Of a DNA stretch of 64,000 bases, positions 21,277 to 61,400 are shown piece after piece. The stretch is from Micromussa lordhowensis (taxonomy: Eukaryota > Cnidaria > Anthozoa > Scleractinia > Lobophylliidae). Position numbers and translations under genes: made by a program. The notes under the pieces are model-generated. The model was not told the origin of the DNA. It searched no databases and saw only the letters and a list, made by a program, of their open reading frames with translations. Position 1 is the first letter of the stretch; the number at the start of each line of letters is the position of its first letter. The stretch lies in NCBI GenBank assembly GCA_964020085.1, contig OZ026596.1:30393522-30457521 (forward strand), given 5' to 3'.

Positions 21277-48106
<26,830 letters not shown>

Positions 48107-49362
48107 CTTGTCAGCAATATCTTTTTCTTATCAATCACGTGTTCAGTCTTGACCACTGACCGTTGTAAAAAGAGGTTTCTTCAGTTAGACTTCCGAACGG
48201 GGGTGAGCATTCCCGTGAGTTGTAGACAGATCTCCGATTGCCGCTACAAAAAAGGCGGCAAGCCTAGCGACGGTTTCCCCTGAATTCCCGCGCGCTGGAA
48301 AGGCCGGAAAAACTGCCATGACCCAGGCCATTTTCCTCTGTAAAAAGCGCCTGCTTGTTGTTGCCACAAGTGATTGCATCAGGTTTTGCACAAAGTTTGA
48401 ATGTGTCAGTGTTCTTTGCGTGTAAACCATCGTGGACAACTTAGCATTCTGTTTAGGGTAACAACCAACTGAGATTACATCTTTATTTTTAGGTACCTAA
48501 CGTTACAACCTCTGCAATGCGCTTCCTTAAGATTTGCCTCAAATCAAACAATCTTTGCTAAGAGGGGGGAACAAGCTTTGCTAGGAGAGAGCAAAGCTTT
48601 CTTTTTCTTCTGTGTCAAAAGTGTATTAGTTTTGTATATACCCTATGGTTGGAAATGACTTTTATGGTCGTAAAATTGTTGTGAACCATGATATACGATT
48701 AGATTCCGTTTCTTTGTTTTGTAGTACCCTGAGTAAAATAATAAAAAATGCCCTGCAATTTATTTCGGGCTCTCGAAATAATTTTACCTCTTAACGTTCA
48801 CATAGACTCGATTTCCGCCGCTCTCTCGAGTCCTGAACAGCGGCTGGTAGTCGAGCCTAACGTTCACAATGCATGGTTTTCTGTTTCGTGTACCAATCAT
48901 ATAAATGTCTGGCACGCTATCAACAATCTTACTAGTAACCTTGCGTTTTACCAGCAGCCAGTGATCTATGACGAGACTCCTGTACTCGTCTCTCCACGCT
49001 ATCCAACTTTATGCAGGGCCGCAGCCAGAAGACAAATTATGACTGGCAATGTCCATGGTTAAATTGGTTTCCGAGGTATTTGGGGTGGATGATCACCATA
49101 AACAATCAGTGTGCTCATAGAGCAAACCTGTGCATTTCCCAGTGAATGATTATTGCCATGAGCTAACGTTTGCGAAATATGGAAATACTAATTTTCATAA
49201 AAAAAAACGAAAAGCAAAATAGGTCCGCATTTCGAATTTGTGTTATTACAATAATGGTATCAAACGAATTCCCAATTGTTGTTTAACAAGTTACAATCAT
49301 CAAATTTACATAACAGGTTACCATAGCAACAACATGACCTGCTAAAACACCCTTAATTTTAG
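48107..49362. other. PRPF8 3' flank, probable 3' untranslated region
   Basis: No further exon is needed after the TAA. The first clear plus-strand AATAAA is at 48740-48745, about 640 bp downstream; an earlier variant signal may be used instead. A 104-codon open frame at 48748-49062 has no recognised motif. Confidence 0.45.
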
Positions 49363-49525
49363 CTTTAATTAAGCGCTAAAAACTCCAAAACGTGCTCGGT
49401 GACCCCAGTAATATTTACTATCGAATTGTGATAAGCATGATAAGATGCAACGCTTTGCAAAGTTAAAAAAAATTCTGTGGAGTGGGTTCCGAGCCACCTT
49501 AAATTTTTGAAAATTTAAGGTGTTA
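49363..49525 (-). mobile_element. decayed copy of the 8129-8280 repeat
   Basis: Read on the minus strand, CACCTTAAATTTTCAAAAAT, TTAAGGTGGCTCGG, TTTGCAAAG, TTGCATCTTATCATGCT, GGGGTCACC and TAGCGCTTAA follow the same order as 8139-8290. Confidence 0.75.
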
Positions 49526-50822
49526 ATGTGTTCCAGTGGAACAGAGGCACAAGTGGAACAGCAGTAATTTTGACGGACGTTCTCAAATTTGGGTAGAAAA
49601 AGCATAAATTACACGAGTCAGCCAATACCATCATGGTGCAAGTGACCAATCACTTTCAATGGACCAAGCTATTCACTTGACTCTGAAGATGACTTCCGCT
49701 CAGGTTGTCGGTTGTCAGTCACCAACAACAGTTCTTCTCAGAACTACCCTCGCCCGGACCATCACACTATACGAACTACTGATACTCCTGGGTTCAAACC
49801 ATTTACTATGAAAGCATTAATTGTTGGCTAGTAGGATGGATTATTGTACGAAGGCGACTAATTTGGTCAGACTGTACTTTGAAGGACCGAGACCTCTGAT
49901 CATGACGAAAGCGAATTGAATTTTTGTCTTGACATTGAATGCCTTATGTGAATTAACCTATTCCAAAAGCGCGTCGATGAGGTGCCTCGACACACTTTTG
50001 TCTGGACCATACCAAGCATTTTCAATCAGCTTTTTGACAGTTCCCCTAATCGGATATGAATATGAATCTATCGAACCGTTTTTGCTGCGCAGTGAGCGTA
50101 GCGAGCTAGCAGCAACATAGTCAGGATTTAAGAAGAATATATGGAAGGGGAATTCATCACTTTTTACCAGAATGCACTGCGTCACTTTTTACCAGACTGC
50201 ATTGCGCCACGAACAACAGGAGCATGTCACACCGTCGAGCCGTCGTCTTAATTCGCGTAGATTTAAATAAGAACGATTAGTGGTTTGTTTTGCTCTGATT
50301 TACCTGTGAAACGATGTGAAGGAGATCGTGCTTGACTTTCACAACTCTTGTTTTTGTCCTTAATGCAGTAAGTGAAAGTTTGTAAATCTGGATGATTAAT
50401 TGTGACAACTTAATTTTAACTTCATTTCTTAGCAGTCTCGCCTCCGTGGTCGAAATGAAATCGTCGTTACTAAAGCTTGTAGAATAATTAAAAAATGAAA
50501 ACCGTACAACACGCTAATTTCTTATATTTCCTTTGATCTATTCTTCCAAACATGAATTTAACGTTAGCATTTTCACACATCGCGAACATTCGAGGGGCAT
50601 TTAATGCGTACCAGTACAGAATTTATAAGTTAGGTTTGTGCCCCTACAATTTCCACATCTATCGATTTCAAATCGCGAAGTTCGCGATCTGATAAAGGGG
50701 AAGTTGATGTGTATTGTTTTACGTCCAAACATAGTTCAGATAACTATGTGCTTTTTTGTCACGATCCCTTTGTCACAACTCGCCATCGATGCGTCATCAT
50801 GCATGAAGTAGATGCATACAAG
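49526..50822. other. gene-free stretch
   Basis: There is no supported gene. A hairpin-like TTGCTGCGCAGTGAGCGTAG ... CAGCAA at about 50080-50115 resembles sequence near 1925-1955. Confidence 0.4.
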
Positions 50823-51205
50823 CACAGGCAGACCACTCTATGTGTTCGTGGTTTAATATAGAGAATGTATGAGAGTTATGAATAAAGCTCTGAAAATTGC
50901 ATATTTAAATCACATCTCGGCCTAAATGTCCCAATAAAGTTAATGAAACCATGATCGACTCATGTATGGTGTTTTTTCGCCTTCCTGGGCCGTACGTAAC
51001 CGGTCAAAAGTATTTTCATTGTAAAACGCTTTAGACGGCCCAGGAAGGCGAAAAAACACCATACATGAGTCGATCATGGTTTCATTAACTTTATTGGGAT
51101 ATTTAGGCCGAGATGTGATTTAAATATGCAATTTTCAGAGCTTTATTCAAAACTCTCATACATTCTCTATATTAAACCACGAACACATAGAGTGGTCTGC
51201 CTGTG
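50823..51205. mobile_element. large foldback element, 171-bp arms
   Basis: Left arm 50823-50993 and right arm 51035-51205 are reverse complements with only a few differences. Landmarks are CAGGCAGACCACTCTATGTG, ATGATCGACTCATGTATGGT and CGCCTTCCTGGGCCGT. The 41-base loop contains ACCGGTC. There is no coding capacity. Confidence 0.93.
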
Positions 51206-51660
51206 ATACAAGGACAGATTTTAAGTTACACAGCACAATTTGACACTACTTTGAGAAATAAATGTTACTGCAAGTCTTGGAACGCGCAGATAGATAAATC
51301 ACTTCGTAAAGTATGTCACTATCAACAGAATGTGCCACGGCATTACTATCTTTTAGATACACTAGTTTAGATTTCTGTAAAAGTACTCAAAATCAAAAAT
51401 TACTCAAAATTATAATGGGAGTGGCCCCAAGAAAGTATCTCGTTCTTGAGATCGCTTAAAAGAAAACTAACAAAACTTTCATGGCCTCAAACCATAGCTC
51501 CAGGACACATTTGGAATTATTTGAAGCAATGTCATCAAAATAGTGTTGAACTGTAGGTTATTTATTATTATGATGCAAAAAAGTAGAATTTGAAATGTTT
51601 TTGCGATTTACTCGAGATCAAACATGCAGATTTCAGTTATTCAACAAATAAAGAAAGCCA

Positions 51661-51813
51661 CGACTGTGCTCTGTTCTGTTGTAAAGCACGCAGGAAGCGG
51701 TAGAGCACGAAAGAAGTGTAGGGGAAAACAAGAGACGTAGTCGAGTGTTTCTCCCTACTTCCTGAGTGCTGTACCGCTTCCTAAGTGCATTACAACAGAG
51801 CAGAGCACTGTCG
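51661..51813. mobile_element. foldback MITE, 153 bp
   Basis: CGACTGTGCTCTGTTCTGTT, GTAAAGCACG and CAGGAAGCGGTA pair with TACCGCTTCC, AAGTGCATTAC and AACAGAGCAGAGCACTGTCG. Relatives of the CTGCTCTCTGATAAAGCAC type lie near 51920 and 52455. Confidence 0.85.
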
Positions 51814-53892
51814 AGGCTTCTATATCTGTTTTATGATGAAGAATCCAATATTTTCCCCACGCATTCGGCTGAATTTTCAAATCAAAGTTTATTTCCAAAC
51901 GAAGAAAAGTGACGTCAGCGTGCTCTGTTCCCTGATAAAGCACTCTGAAATAAACCAATCCTTGTTACAATTGTTCAAATAATTTGATTGGCTAACGAGA
52001 CGACATCTGTCAATAAAAAACTGGACTTCAGCTAAGCTTTCAGTTTCGATGCCTTCAAAGTTTATGGGGCGCCCAACCTCGTTCCCAGGCTCTATCTCCT
52101 CTGCCTCTCTCGGACGTTGGGAGAAAGTATCAGATTCGGAGAAAAAGCTTTGTGTACTGCGTAAATACCCCGGCAGTCTCTCGCCCGGGGATTAGGCTGA
52201 GGGCGGGAGATGACTGACATTTCAGGCTACGCACATTAGCGATTTGTATCGCACGTTTGCGATTTATAAATTGCATTTGCTATTTATAAATCGCAAATGT
52301 GATTTTTGCAAATCGCGCATTTGCGATTTATAAGACTAGGTTTACACTAGAGGAGATTTTTCCGGATTCGTAATTGTCTGAGTCACAAACAAAGGATGTT
52401 TAATTTGGGTCAAATTTGTCAAAATTCCGAAACAAAAATTGAAAGCCAGCTCAACCCGTTCTCTGCTCTCTGATAAAGCACCCTGTTTCAGCCAATCAGA
52501 GCACGCGTTATATGGAAACGCGTTATATTATAAACCGGTATATTCTACTTGCTATAAATCATAGTTTACGACACTTTCGTATCACATCTGGTTCGCTAAA
52601 AATTCATGTTTGACAGATGAATGAATAAATGAATGAATGAACTTTATGTCAGAGTGTTAAGCTAGATATTATCTAATTGTGGACACTAAATACCGTTCTG
52701 AATACAAAATGAAAATGAGGATGCTACCAATGTTAATACACTGTTTAAAAATTTACAATAGTTCTGAACAGAATTTATAATAATTACTTAGTTAAAAAGT
52801 GATAAAATTCCATTGTAGACGTAGTTAGGAGACACATAGGTTACAATTGGTACATATGGGCCCTCAATAAAAGAAGTCAAGTCTTTCAAGATTTTCAGAT
52901 TTTCTTTCAAGACAGATCTTCAAATTTTTTGGTTTATTGTTTCCATGGAAATATCGATTGCATTTAGAAATACATTATTCCAAACTTCAGTCCATTTTCA
53001 ATTACTGGTGTAATTTTCATATCGACCCGATTAAGGGACGATTGTTAATAAGCTGATGGAAAATGTTTGGTATGGTCTAGAAAACACTGTATTGACACAC
53101 CTTAAATTCCTAAAACTGTTATCTCACCCTCTAAACCTCTAACAACAACAACTAAACAAATACTATTTCTTTATTTTATTACAAGAACACAGCGATAGAT
53201 ACTGATTTAGAGACTTTAAATATTTTACATTAGCAACGAAGTAACAAACAACTAAAATTCTTCGGACAAAAAATAGTCTCGCATGCAAATTACTTCGGTG
53301 GCTATACCATGCATGCGTACATGACTACAATAACTCTGGCACGCGTTCGGTGTAAATATATATTACTTTTTCATCGCATTGTAAAAAGGAAACCTTAATA
53401 TGCATGCAAGACTCTCTACTCCATGATTTTCCTCTTCGGTAAACATTGTTTGGTGTTTCTTCTTTCCATGTTAAGGCCAAAAGACTTAATTGTCTGTCTT
53501 ATGAACGAAAGCTTGTACATGTGCGCACGCGCAGTGTAAGTGGCGTAGGAAAGTACGAACGGGCGGCCCGAACACTAACGTGACGACCACAGTTTTTGCA
53601 GACTTACTACGTCATTGTTACTCCGAAACGTGATTGTGTAGATCTTCTGATGGTATTAGTCTTTTCCAGCTTCAATTTTCCACCTCTCACTTCAGTGGAC
53701 TGCTATCTGAGAGAGTTCCAATTAAGTTAATATAAATACAGGAGTCTCTTGCTCTTCAGTAGACAGCATGTCATTCCAGCTCCGGTTCCATTGGCGCCGA
53801 CTTTCCCTCAAGTTGTATGACTTCCGTCCCGATGTTGTTACTTCCGCTAGTGGCTTCACTATGATGTCATTTCCAGTTATTTACATATTGTG
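51814..53892. other. gene-free stretch between PRPF8 and BRAP
   Basis: No supported gene. It contains a TGAA microsatellite (52615-52641), the GCGATTTATAAATCGC cluster listed separately, and a C/G-rich patch at 52050-52210. A 65-codon plus-strand frame at 53768-53965 is antisense to the last BRAP exon and is judged spurious. Confidence 0.45.
52239..52334. repeat. cluster of TTTGCGATTTATAAATCGCAAA-type palindromes
   Basis: Within 96 bases the words GCGATTT, GATTTATAAA, TTTATAAATCGC and AAATCGC alternate in both orientations, giving overlapping small palindromes. Their function is unknown. Confidence 0.8.
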
Positions 53893-55092
53893 TTATGTTT
53901 TATTTTTCCGTCGCGTTTTCTTTGATTGGTGCGTGGAAGATGATCCCTCGCCCACAACAATTTGACCATCTTGCAACTCCTGTAAATTAATGAACGAAAT
54001 ATTTACATATCTTACAAGATCCATCCATACACGATTCACACAGGTCGAGCCGCGTTTGCTAGTTGTTGGTCTCTCCAGGATCATTTGAGGCGGGGGTAAA
54101 CATGAATAGAAGTGAAATTTGAAGTAATATTAAAACGAAATTGTTAGGATTAAGATGGGTTGGAAACACTACCAGACAGTTGACCCCCGCAACAGAGAGC
54201 CCCAGGTTGGTAGGGGACTGTTTGGTATCCGCCTACTATTTCTTCACTTCAAATTACAATTTTCCAAATCCATCAAATCTTCAACATTTGATATTTTCCT
54301 CAATTTAACCTATCCATTGGGAAAAAATATCTAAAAATGCCCAAAAATCACCCAAAAATTTACACAAAACCGCCAAACAGTGGTTAATGAAATGAGCAGA
54401 TTTAGTGTCGCTTGAAACGTGACCGAGATATTGGCAGAAAGGCCGTGTTAAGCGACGTCAACATAGCCTTCACTTGTACCCCCGCCTTAACTAGGTAAGG
54501 TTTCTGTATTATAGAGGCAACGAGGTCTCCGTAACGGCAGATTCCACTGTAACGGAAAGAACAAATAACGCTTTCCCACCTGTCTCGTCTCATCGGTTGC
54601 GCTCGATATTGCCTCTTGCGTCTCCAGGTGACGCATTAGATCTGCTAGTTGTTCTTGAAGATCACTCACTTCCTGAAGAATAAGGGAAGAGTTAAGAACA
54701 TCAGCCATAGAGTCTAGAGTGTCTGTGAATGAAGTCCTAATGAATGACCACTCAAATGCAAGCAATGGGGAAATGCTGCTATAAACGTTTTCAATTCTTC
54801 TCGGGAGGAAAACGGTTTTTGTTACACTTTGATGACAGCAATCGGACGAATAAAATGGATTTATAAATGTCGAGACTATTGGGTTGCTTCTCAATTAGAG
54901 CAACAAACGGAGAAATGTACCCATTTGGGAAAGGGAAAATTTGCGAAAGTTCTCCATGACTTTCGTTTCTTATTCCCCCATAGGTTTGTATGAATACGTT
55001 AATTCCTAATAATTTGTACTCCTCTGAAGGGTTGTCGTTTCTTTGGCGTTTTTCCACTGTGGTAAATTCTCATTTTGTGGCCTGCTTCTCGA

Positions 55093-55126
<34 letters not shown>

Positions 55127-58100
55127 CTCTAGTGCGCACGCTATTCATTGGTCACGCGCGTGCCACGTCATTTTCAAGCGCGCGCACCGAGTCGAAAACT
55201 TAACAAAATATAGAGCTGATGACCTTTGCGTTAACTTGGTGTGCGAATATTTTTGTTGGAAGCTCGGTGACCCCCACTTTTTTTTCGGCAGATCACTTCC
55301 TTTTTTAACTCTCTACATTATACTAAAAAACCAAAAAAATCTGTGTGTGGGAAGTTGTAATTATTTGTCATATACTATTAAAAAAGGGTCGAATTGGTAC
55401 ATGGAAACAGGTGTGCGTGACTTAGAAGTTGTCTTTTTTAAGGCTAATTCTAGCAGATTTAATGACATATGTAGCAAAGATCTATCAATTAGGCCTATAT
55501 AAGCCGTGTTAAACACTCGTAGCTTAGAGATGATTCTTCAACTTAAATATATGCCGATAGTAATGAATCCGGCCAGAATCGCCTCGAATGACTGAGAATC
55601 GTAGAAATGCTATGGTCTGAGCTACGCTTTATTTTTAAAACGAGTTCGGTGACCCCCGATTTTTTTTACGTTTTTTATCTAATCTTATCATTTTCTACCG
55701 TCAGTCAAAGTTTTAAAAAAATCTGTGCGTGGGAAGTTTTTGGGCGCGAACGTCCTTAAGGTAACCGCTTGTATGGCAAAAAGGTGCTTTTATATCTTAG
55801 TATCCATCGTCGGTAGCTGAATACAGTGAGAGTGATACCTGTTTCCGAGCCATCTCTGCTTGTAGCAGCTTTTCTTCCGTTTGTTTCAACTTCTCTTGCC
55901 ACAACTTTTGATTTTCTTGCAAACACTTGTTTAACTGAAAGATAAAAATATAGTCGACTCTTTACTGTTGAGACGCATGGAGCAGATACCTGCTGTCCGA
56001 CGTATGGAAGAATTCGCCGTAAAGGAAGTTGACAAAAAAACTGAATTCGGAACTCTATTGCCGATTGTGGTTACAGTCTCGGGCTGTTAAACAGTTTATT
56101 ATCAAGACGTTTGAACAGAAAGATAAATTAAGGCTTAGTTATCTAAACCCCTGTTGATGAAGGAACTGATAGAACGGCGATCAAATCCTAGATCCAGATT
56201 CAGCACTAGTTTCATAGTATTCTGTACCAAAAGGCACTTCGAGTGACCGTTGACTCACTCAAACCAAAACCTTGCGCTGTCCATCAGTGCGGAAGAACGA
56301 CCAGACCTTGTGTCCATTTTGTCTTTCTTCCAGAAGCCTGGACCGAGTTCCAATAGTGGAAACCAAGACCATGAACTGCGCATGCTCGAGGATTGTAGAT
56401 ACTACAAAACTTCACAAACCTCCTGCTCTTCTTTAAGATCACTGACAAGCTTTCCAACCCTAGTAACAACCTAGTGAACAAAACAACACAAAATCTGTGT
56501 TGAGTCAATAGAAGAATAGGCCATTTCTGAGATACCTGTGCCTCTGTTTCAAAACGAGTCCGTGCAAAAATGAGTTTGATTTACATGAAAATGAACCTTA
56601 AGGGAAATCACATTTTCATATGAATCGATCTCGAATCGAGACTCGTTTTAACACAGAAGTAAAGGCAACTCGGAAATGGTCTATTAATGTAACGAATCAG
56701 CGAATTACCGTTTGTCACTCTTGTAGAAACAAGACAACACAACCGAAACAGCTTAGCGCGATTTGACCCAATCATCCCTTCTTGTCATGAAATACGTTTT
56801 AGCTACGAGCGATTAGGTACTTCAGTGGTTAGGCCTCTTAACACCATATGGCGCATAAGGCCCTAATATAAGTCTCAACGTAGGTGAAGACAAATCTTCC
56901 CGTCAGTTCTCCTTCAACCGATCCTCTCTACACCAAACTTAACCTTCTCTCACGTCTTCCCTCCAGAGTCCAATATGTTGGTGATATTATGTACTGGTTT
57001 AGCGTAGCTGATCCAGTTTCATCTTTCCGCCAGTTTTTCGACCATGACGTCTTCGTGGTTCACGCTTTCATTGGTACGTTCAATTCGCCGTGCAATTTGA
57101 TTGGTTCACTATGTAACACCCTTAACCAATCATTGGAGTCGCGCCTTTAAAGCCAATCAAATTCAAAACTTAAACCAGACATAACCTGATTGGCGGTCAC
57201 CTTGACACTAGTTACTGTTGCTTGTGAAGTGAAGGTTAATAGATGATTTCCACAGAAATTGCACACAAAATGCCATGTTTGGCGAACCATTACCTGCGCA
57301 TACTTTTTGTCCACATTTTTCTTTTCTTTTTCGGCTTCAGAAAGTTTCAACTCCAATTTTTTACATTCCTCTAGTGTTTTCTTAGTTCGCTCTTCCATAG
57401 AACTAGCCTGAAATATTTACAAAGGAATCTTCAATCCTTACCAATAAATACGACTACCCGTAAAGTTATAATACAAATAGCATGGCTCGATGATATAGCG
57501 CTAAACTGCAGAGGTGCGAGTCCTAGAAACAACAAGAGGACACTATACAATTACTGTCAACACGATAGCAGTAAATGCCACACATAGAGTCCTTAAACAG
57601 TAGGTCTCTTCCATTGCGACCAAAATCAGTACTTCACGGACCATCCTAGCTTTCTTGTTCTTGTATTTTTTTGCCATGTCTTAAGAGGCGACAAAACAAA
57701 TATTTAATTACCTGCTCCGCTGCTTCTTTTTCAATTCGAGTAATTTTCTCTTGGAAATAAAGTCTTTGGTTCTCCAGTTGACTTGTCAGTAAGTATGTGT
57801 ACTAGGAACAAAAAGGTCAGTTTGATTAGAAAATAAGACAAAAATAAACTGAAGACCCACGCCAATTTAAAGACAAACAAACAAGCAAGCAAACAAAAAA
57901 CCAAACAAACGAGCAAACAACCAAAGAAAGTTAAACTACCTCTAGCGTGACAGAATCCATTTTTTCTTCATCCAAAACCTGTAACAGTCATTGGAAGACC
58001 GTGTTAAAAGTTCACGAAAGAACCGACAAGTAATAGACGAATATAACTTATAAGTAAAGAGTGACATGAAGTTGATGTTTGGCCAAAGGATAAGACACAG

Positions 58101-58435
58101 TGAAACAACGAACCTCAACTCTCACTGCAGTAAACTGACAACATAACGAAAGCAATTTGCAACACGATATTATGGTTCATTTGACTGACCTCTTGTCCTG
58201 AGCCATATTCCACAAGTTTGCCGTCTGCCTTGTTCTGGATCAGACGATGTACAAAGTTATCTGGCAGATAATGAAACAAAATTTGCTAATTAATCAATTG
58301 AGAATGAACTGGCTGCAGGAAACGAGCGCGTATGAAAAATATTACTTAATACTTAACAATTATTCCACAAGCGCGCGTTGGATTATGAGATGGTAGATAG
58401 CCAACGCGGCGCAGAGCGTTGAGTTGGCTATGATT

Positions 58436-58469
<34 letters not shown>

Positions 58470-61400
58470 TTTTATTAAAAACGCCCCAGAGCAAAGAGCA
58501 AACTAAACTTTAAAAAAAATAAAAACGCCTCAGAAAAAATCACGCGTACGCTTACCATATTCGTAGAGCATGGTATAATGGCTCATAGCCCATAATGGCT
58601 AAGCCAATGAAAACTCTCGAATTGCATTATCCATTGATCCAGTTTTTAATAATCCGTGATATGCCACGAGAGAGCGTTGCATAACTATTTTATACCATGC
58701 CATAGAAAAAACAGTGAACAACACAATCAATGTGACATACGCGCGGCGCATGATGGGAAGGTTAGATGTACTGTATTAAAACCGTGGAATATAAAACGGC
58801 TTTCGGCTGTATTCTTATTGGCTGTATTTTCTATGGCATGGTATAAATATAAATACACCGTACCTCCTGTGTAGTCCCAGACTCGCTGTGTTCCCAGTTC
58901 TAAAGAATATGTGTGTTGCGTCTCTTGGAAATGTCTGTAAATTGAGAAAACAAAAGGAAACTTTCAAAAATTGTCTTGCACACCCTTCAGCTGATAGCTA
59001 GAATTTCTTTCCACGCGATTATCACTGTTCCGGGTCTGTCAGACATTCAGATTTCAGACCCTGTTCCGTTATGATTTCGTCCTTGAGTAGTAAGACATGT
59101 ACATGGTTCGTACACGTCAAGAAACACCCCCAGTATAGGGTTGACCTGAGCGACGATAAATTGGAAGTTATTTGCGTGGAAATAAAACGATGTTAAAGAC
59201 GCCTCTTAGCAGCAGAATTTTGCAGGCTATGGTATATTTTTCAGGGTGTAAGATTTAGTATTCATTACTGACGTCACTACACTCGGCTTTGTCTACAAGA
59301 GATCACGCGGAAACAGATTACACGCTAACCTCTTGGCGTGAGACCTCAGATATCTACCGCATCCTATGTGACCGCATATAAGGCAAATCCACAAGCTCTA
59401 AACGGGAAAAAGACACAGAAAACACAAGTCCATAGTTCCTCTATACGACGCAGGCGAAGTCAACTTTCAGAGTAAGGATTCGTGCCTTACAATTTATACT
59501 TTGTGTAATAATTTCAAATAGCGTTTTGCATCTTTATGTCGGTTTCTTGTTTCATCACAAAGCCAGTCAAGATTCAAGTTTGTCGGAGAGGTGTCACGTG
59601 CATGTGCGAGTCTCGAATATGATTGACGGATGAAATTTGAAAAATCAAGAAAGCGTTGTCAGAGAGTAGACAAGTTATGGCGCGTTTGAGAAAAGATGGA
59701 AGCCAAAACTGTATCGTAAACTTGCTGTAAACAAATGTAATTCACAAAAAGTTAACGTAGTTCTCAAAGAGCTAGAAGAGAGCATGCATACCTCATTTGA
59801 ATCACATTCAAAGCACTTGTTCCCGTCCACGGGCTGTGGAGTTTGGCAATACCTACACACTGGACAACTAGGGTATGAATTACAACAAAAAGGATGTACA
59901 TTGATAGATCTTGCAGTGAAATTTGAAACTTAGTGGAAATTGTCGAAGTTGCACTATTTTGGTCTCAATTTGTCGCACCGACTCTTTATCGGGATGAGTC
60001 ATTTTCTTTTTAGAAACGAATGGAAGTCAGGTAACCCATATAGCCAAACAACCGATGGACTGACTGGCTGACTGACTGACTGACTGACCGTCTGTCGGAC
60101 TGTCGGACTGTCAGACCGACGGACTGACAGCTGACAGACTGACTGACGGACTGTCGAACTGACTGACTGACTGACTGACTGACAACTGACTGTCTCGCTG
60201 ATTGATTGACTGACTGACTGACTGACTGACTGACTGATTGATTGATTTACTGACTGACAGACTGACTGACTGACTGACTGACTGACTGATTGATTGATTT
60301 ACTGACTGACTGACTGTCTGACCGACCGACCGACTGACTGACTGACTGACTGGCTGACTGATTGATTGATTTACTGACAGATTGATTTACTGACTGATTG
60401 ATTTGAGCAATGGGGGGTTAAAACTTACGTAGTATCAGACCACTTAGACAAACAACTTCCGTGAAACGAGTGATTACAGAGAATAGTTAAAACGCCTTCA
60501 ACAGATTCATCCTGCAAAGTAAAACACGAAAGCTGCATCACCATCTAGTTCACACCCCTTAGATATGTCAAGAGCAATGGCCTAGAATAACTTCTATGTT
60601 ATGGCAAGTAAACACTTACTGAAACACATAAACCAAACGATACCCACAAAACTAATAACCGCTTCTAACATGGCTAAAATTAGAACAGATCCACAGATCA
60701 GAAATACTCAGTTTCTGAATTTTAACTGATATAGACGAATCGCCGGAAATTGCATTTTTCAATGACATAAACTAGAAATTTACTTTTAAAACTGCGAAGT
60801 CAGAAAAAATATATTCAAGAATTACACTGAGCGAGTATAAACGGTATTTTACGAATGCGCCGTTGAAGTAATAGTCTTCCAGTAATCGTGTGAACGCTTC
60901 TTTATCCGCTAGATTATTATAACTGTATGCTGGTTTGTTTTCAAGAATCTGGCATCTTTATGACAAGAGAGTAATAAGCTACAAAGTTTAATTCTTAACC
61001 GCTTGTAAACTCGTCCATGATGTTAAAACTGAACTAAATTCTGAACTAAAATCTCAGTTTTTAAGGAAGCTTTATTTTAAACAAGTTGCAGATGTTGTTT
61101 ACGGTGTTAGTGTGAATGTATTTGCTTCTTGTTGAAAAATTTAATTTGCAACAGCAAGCAACATTTAAAAACAAATTGCTTAGCGAAACAGAATACGACA
61201 GAGATAGTTGACAGCTTTATTTTGACGCAGGAATAGCAGAAGCCACATTTCGTTTTGATGTAATAATATTTTCGTGTTCAATTATCGCACCTGCAGTCAA
61301 ATCGATAAAAGCCGCTCATATCTCACTCAAACACACGTTTTACTTGCACTTTATTGAAGTACAAAATAACAACAACTAACCACACCAGGTCAAAGACTGA

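Noticed and set aside
48748..49062. 104-codon plus-strand frame downstream of PRPF8
   Set aside because: No known motif, no splice partners and no supporting context. Its length is possible by chance in this window.
53768..53965. 65-codon plus-strand frame with a hydrophobic stretch
   Set aside because: It is antisense to the last BRAP exon, and its apparent features follow from that exon's codons and the intron.
57481..57535. tRNA-like GATATAGCGC ... GTGCGAGTCC
   Set aside because: A weak box-B-like string only; no acceptor stem or complete cloverleaf could be drawn.
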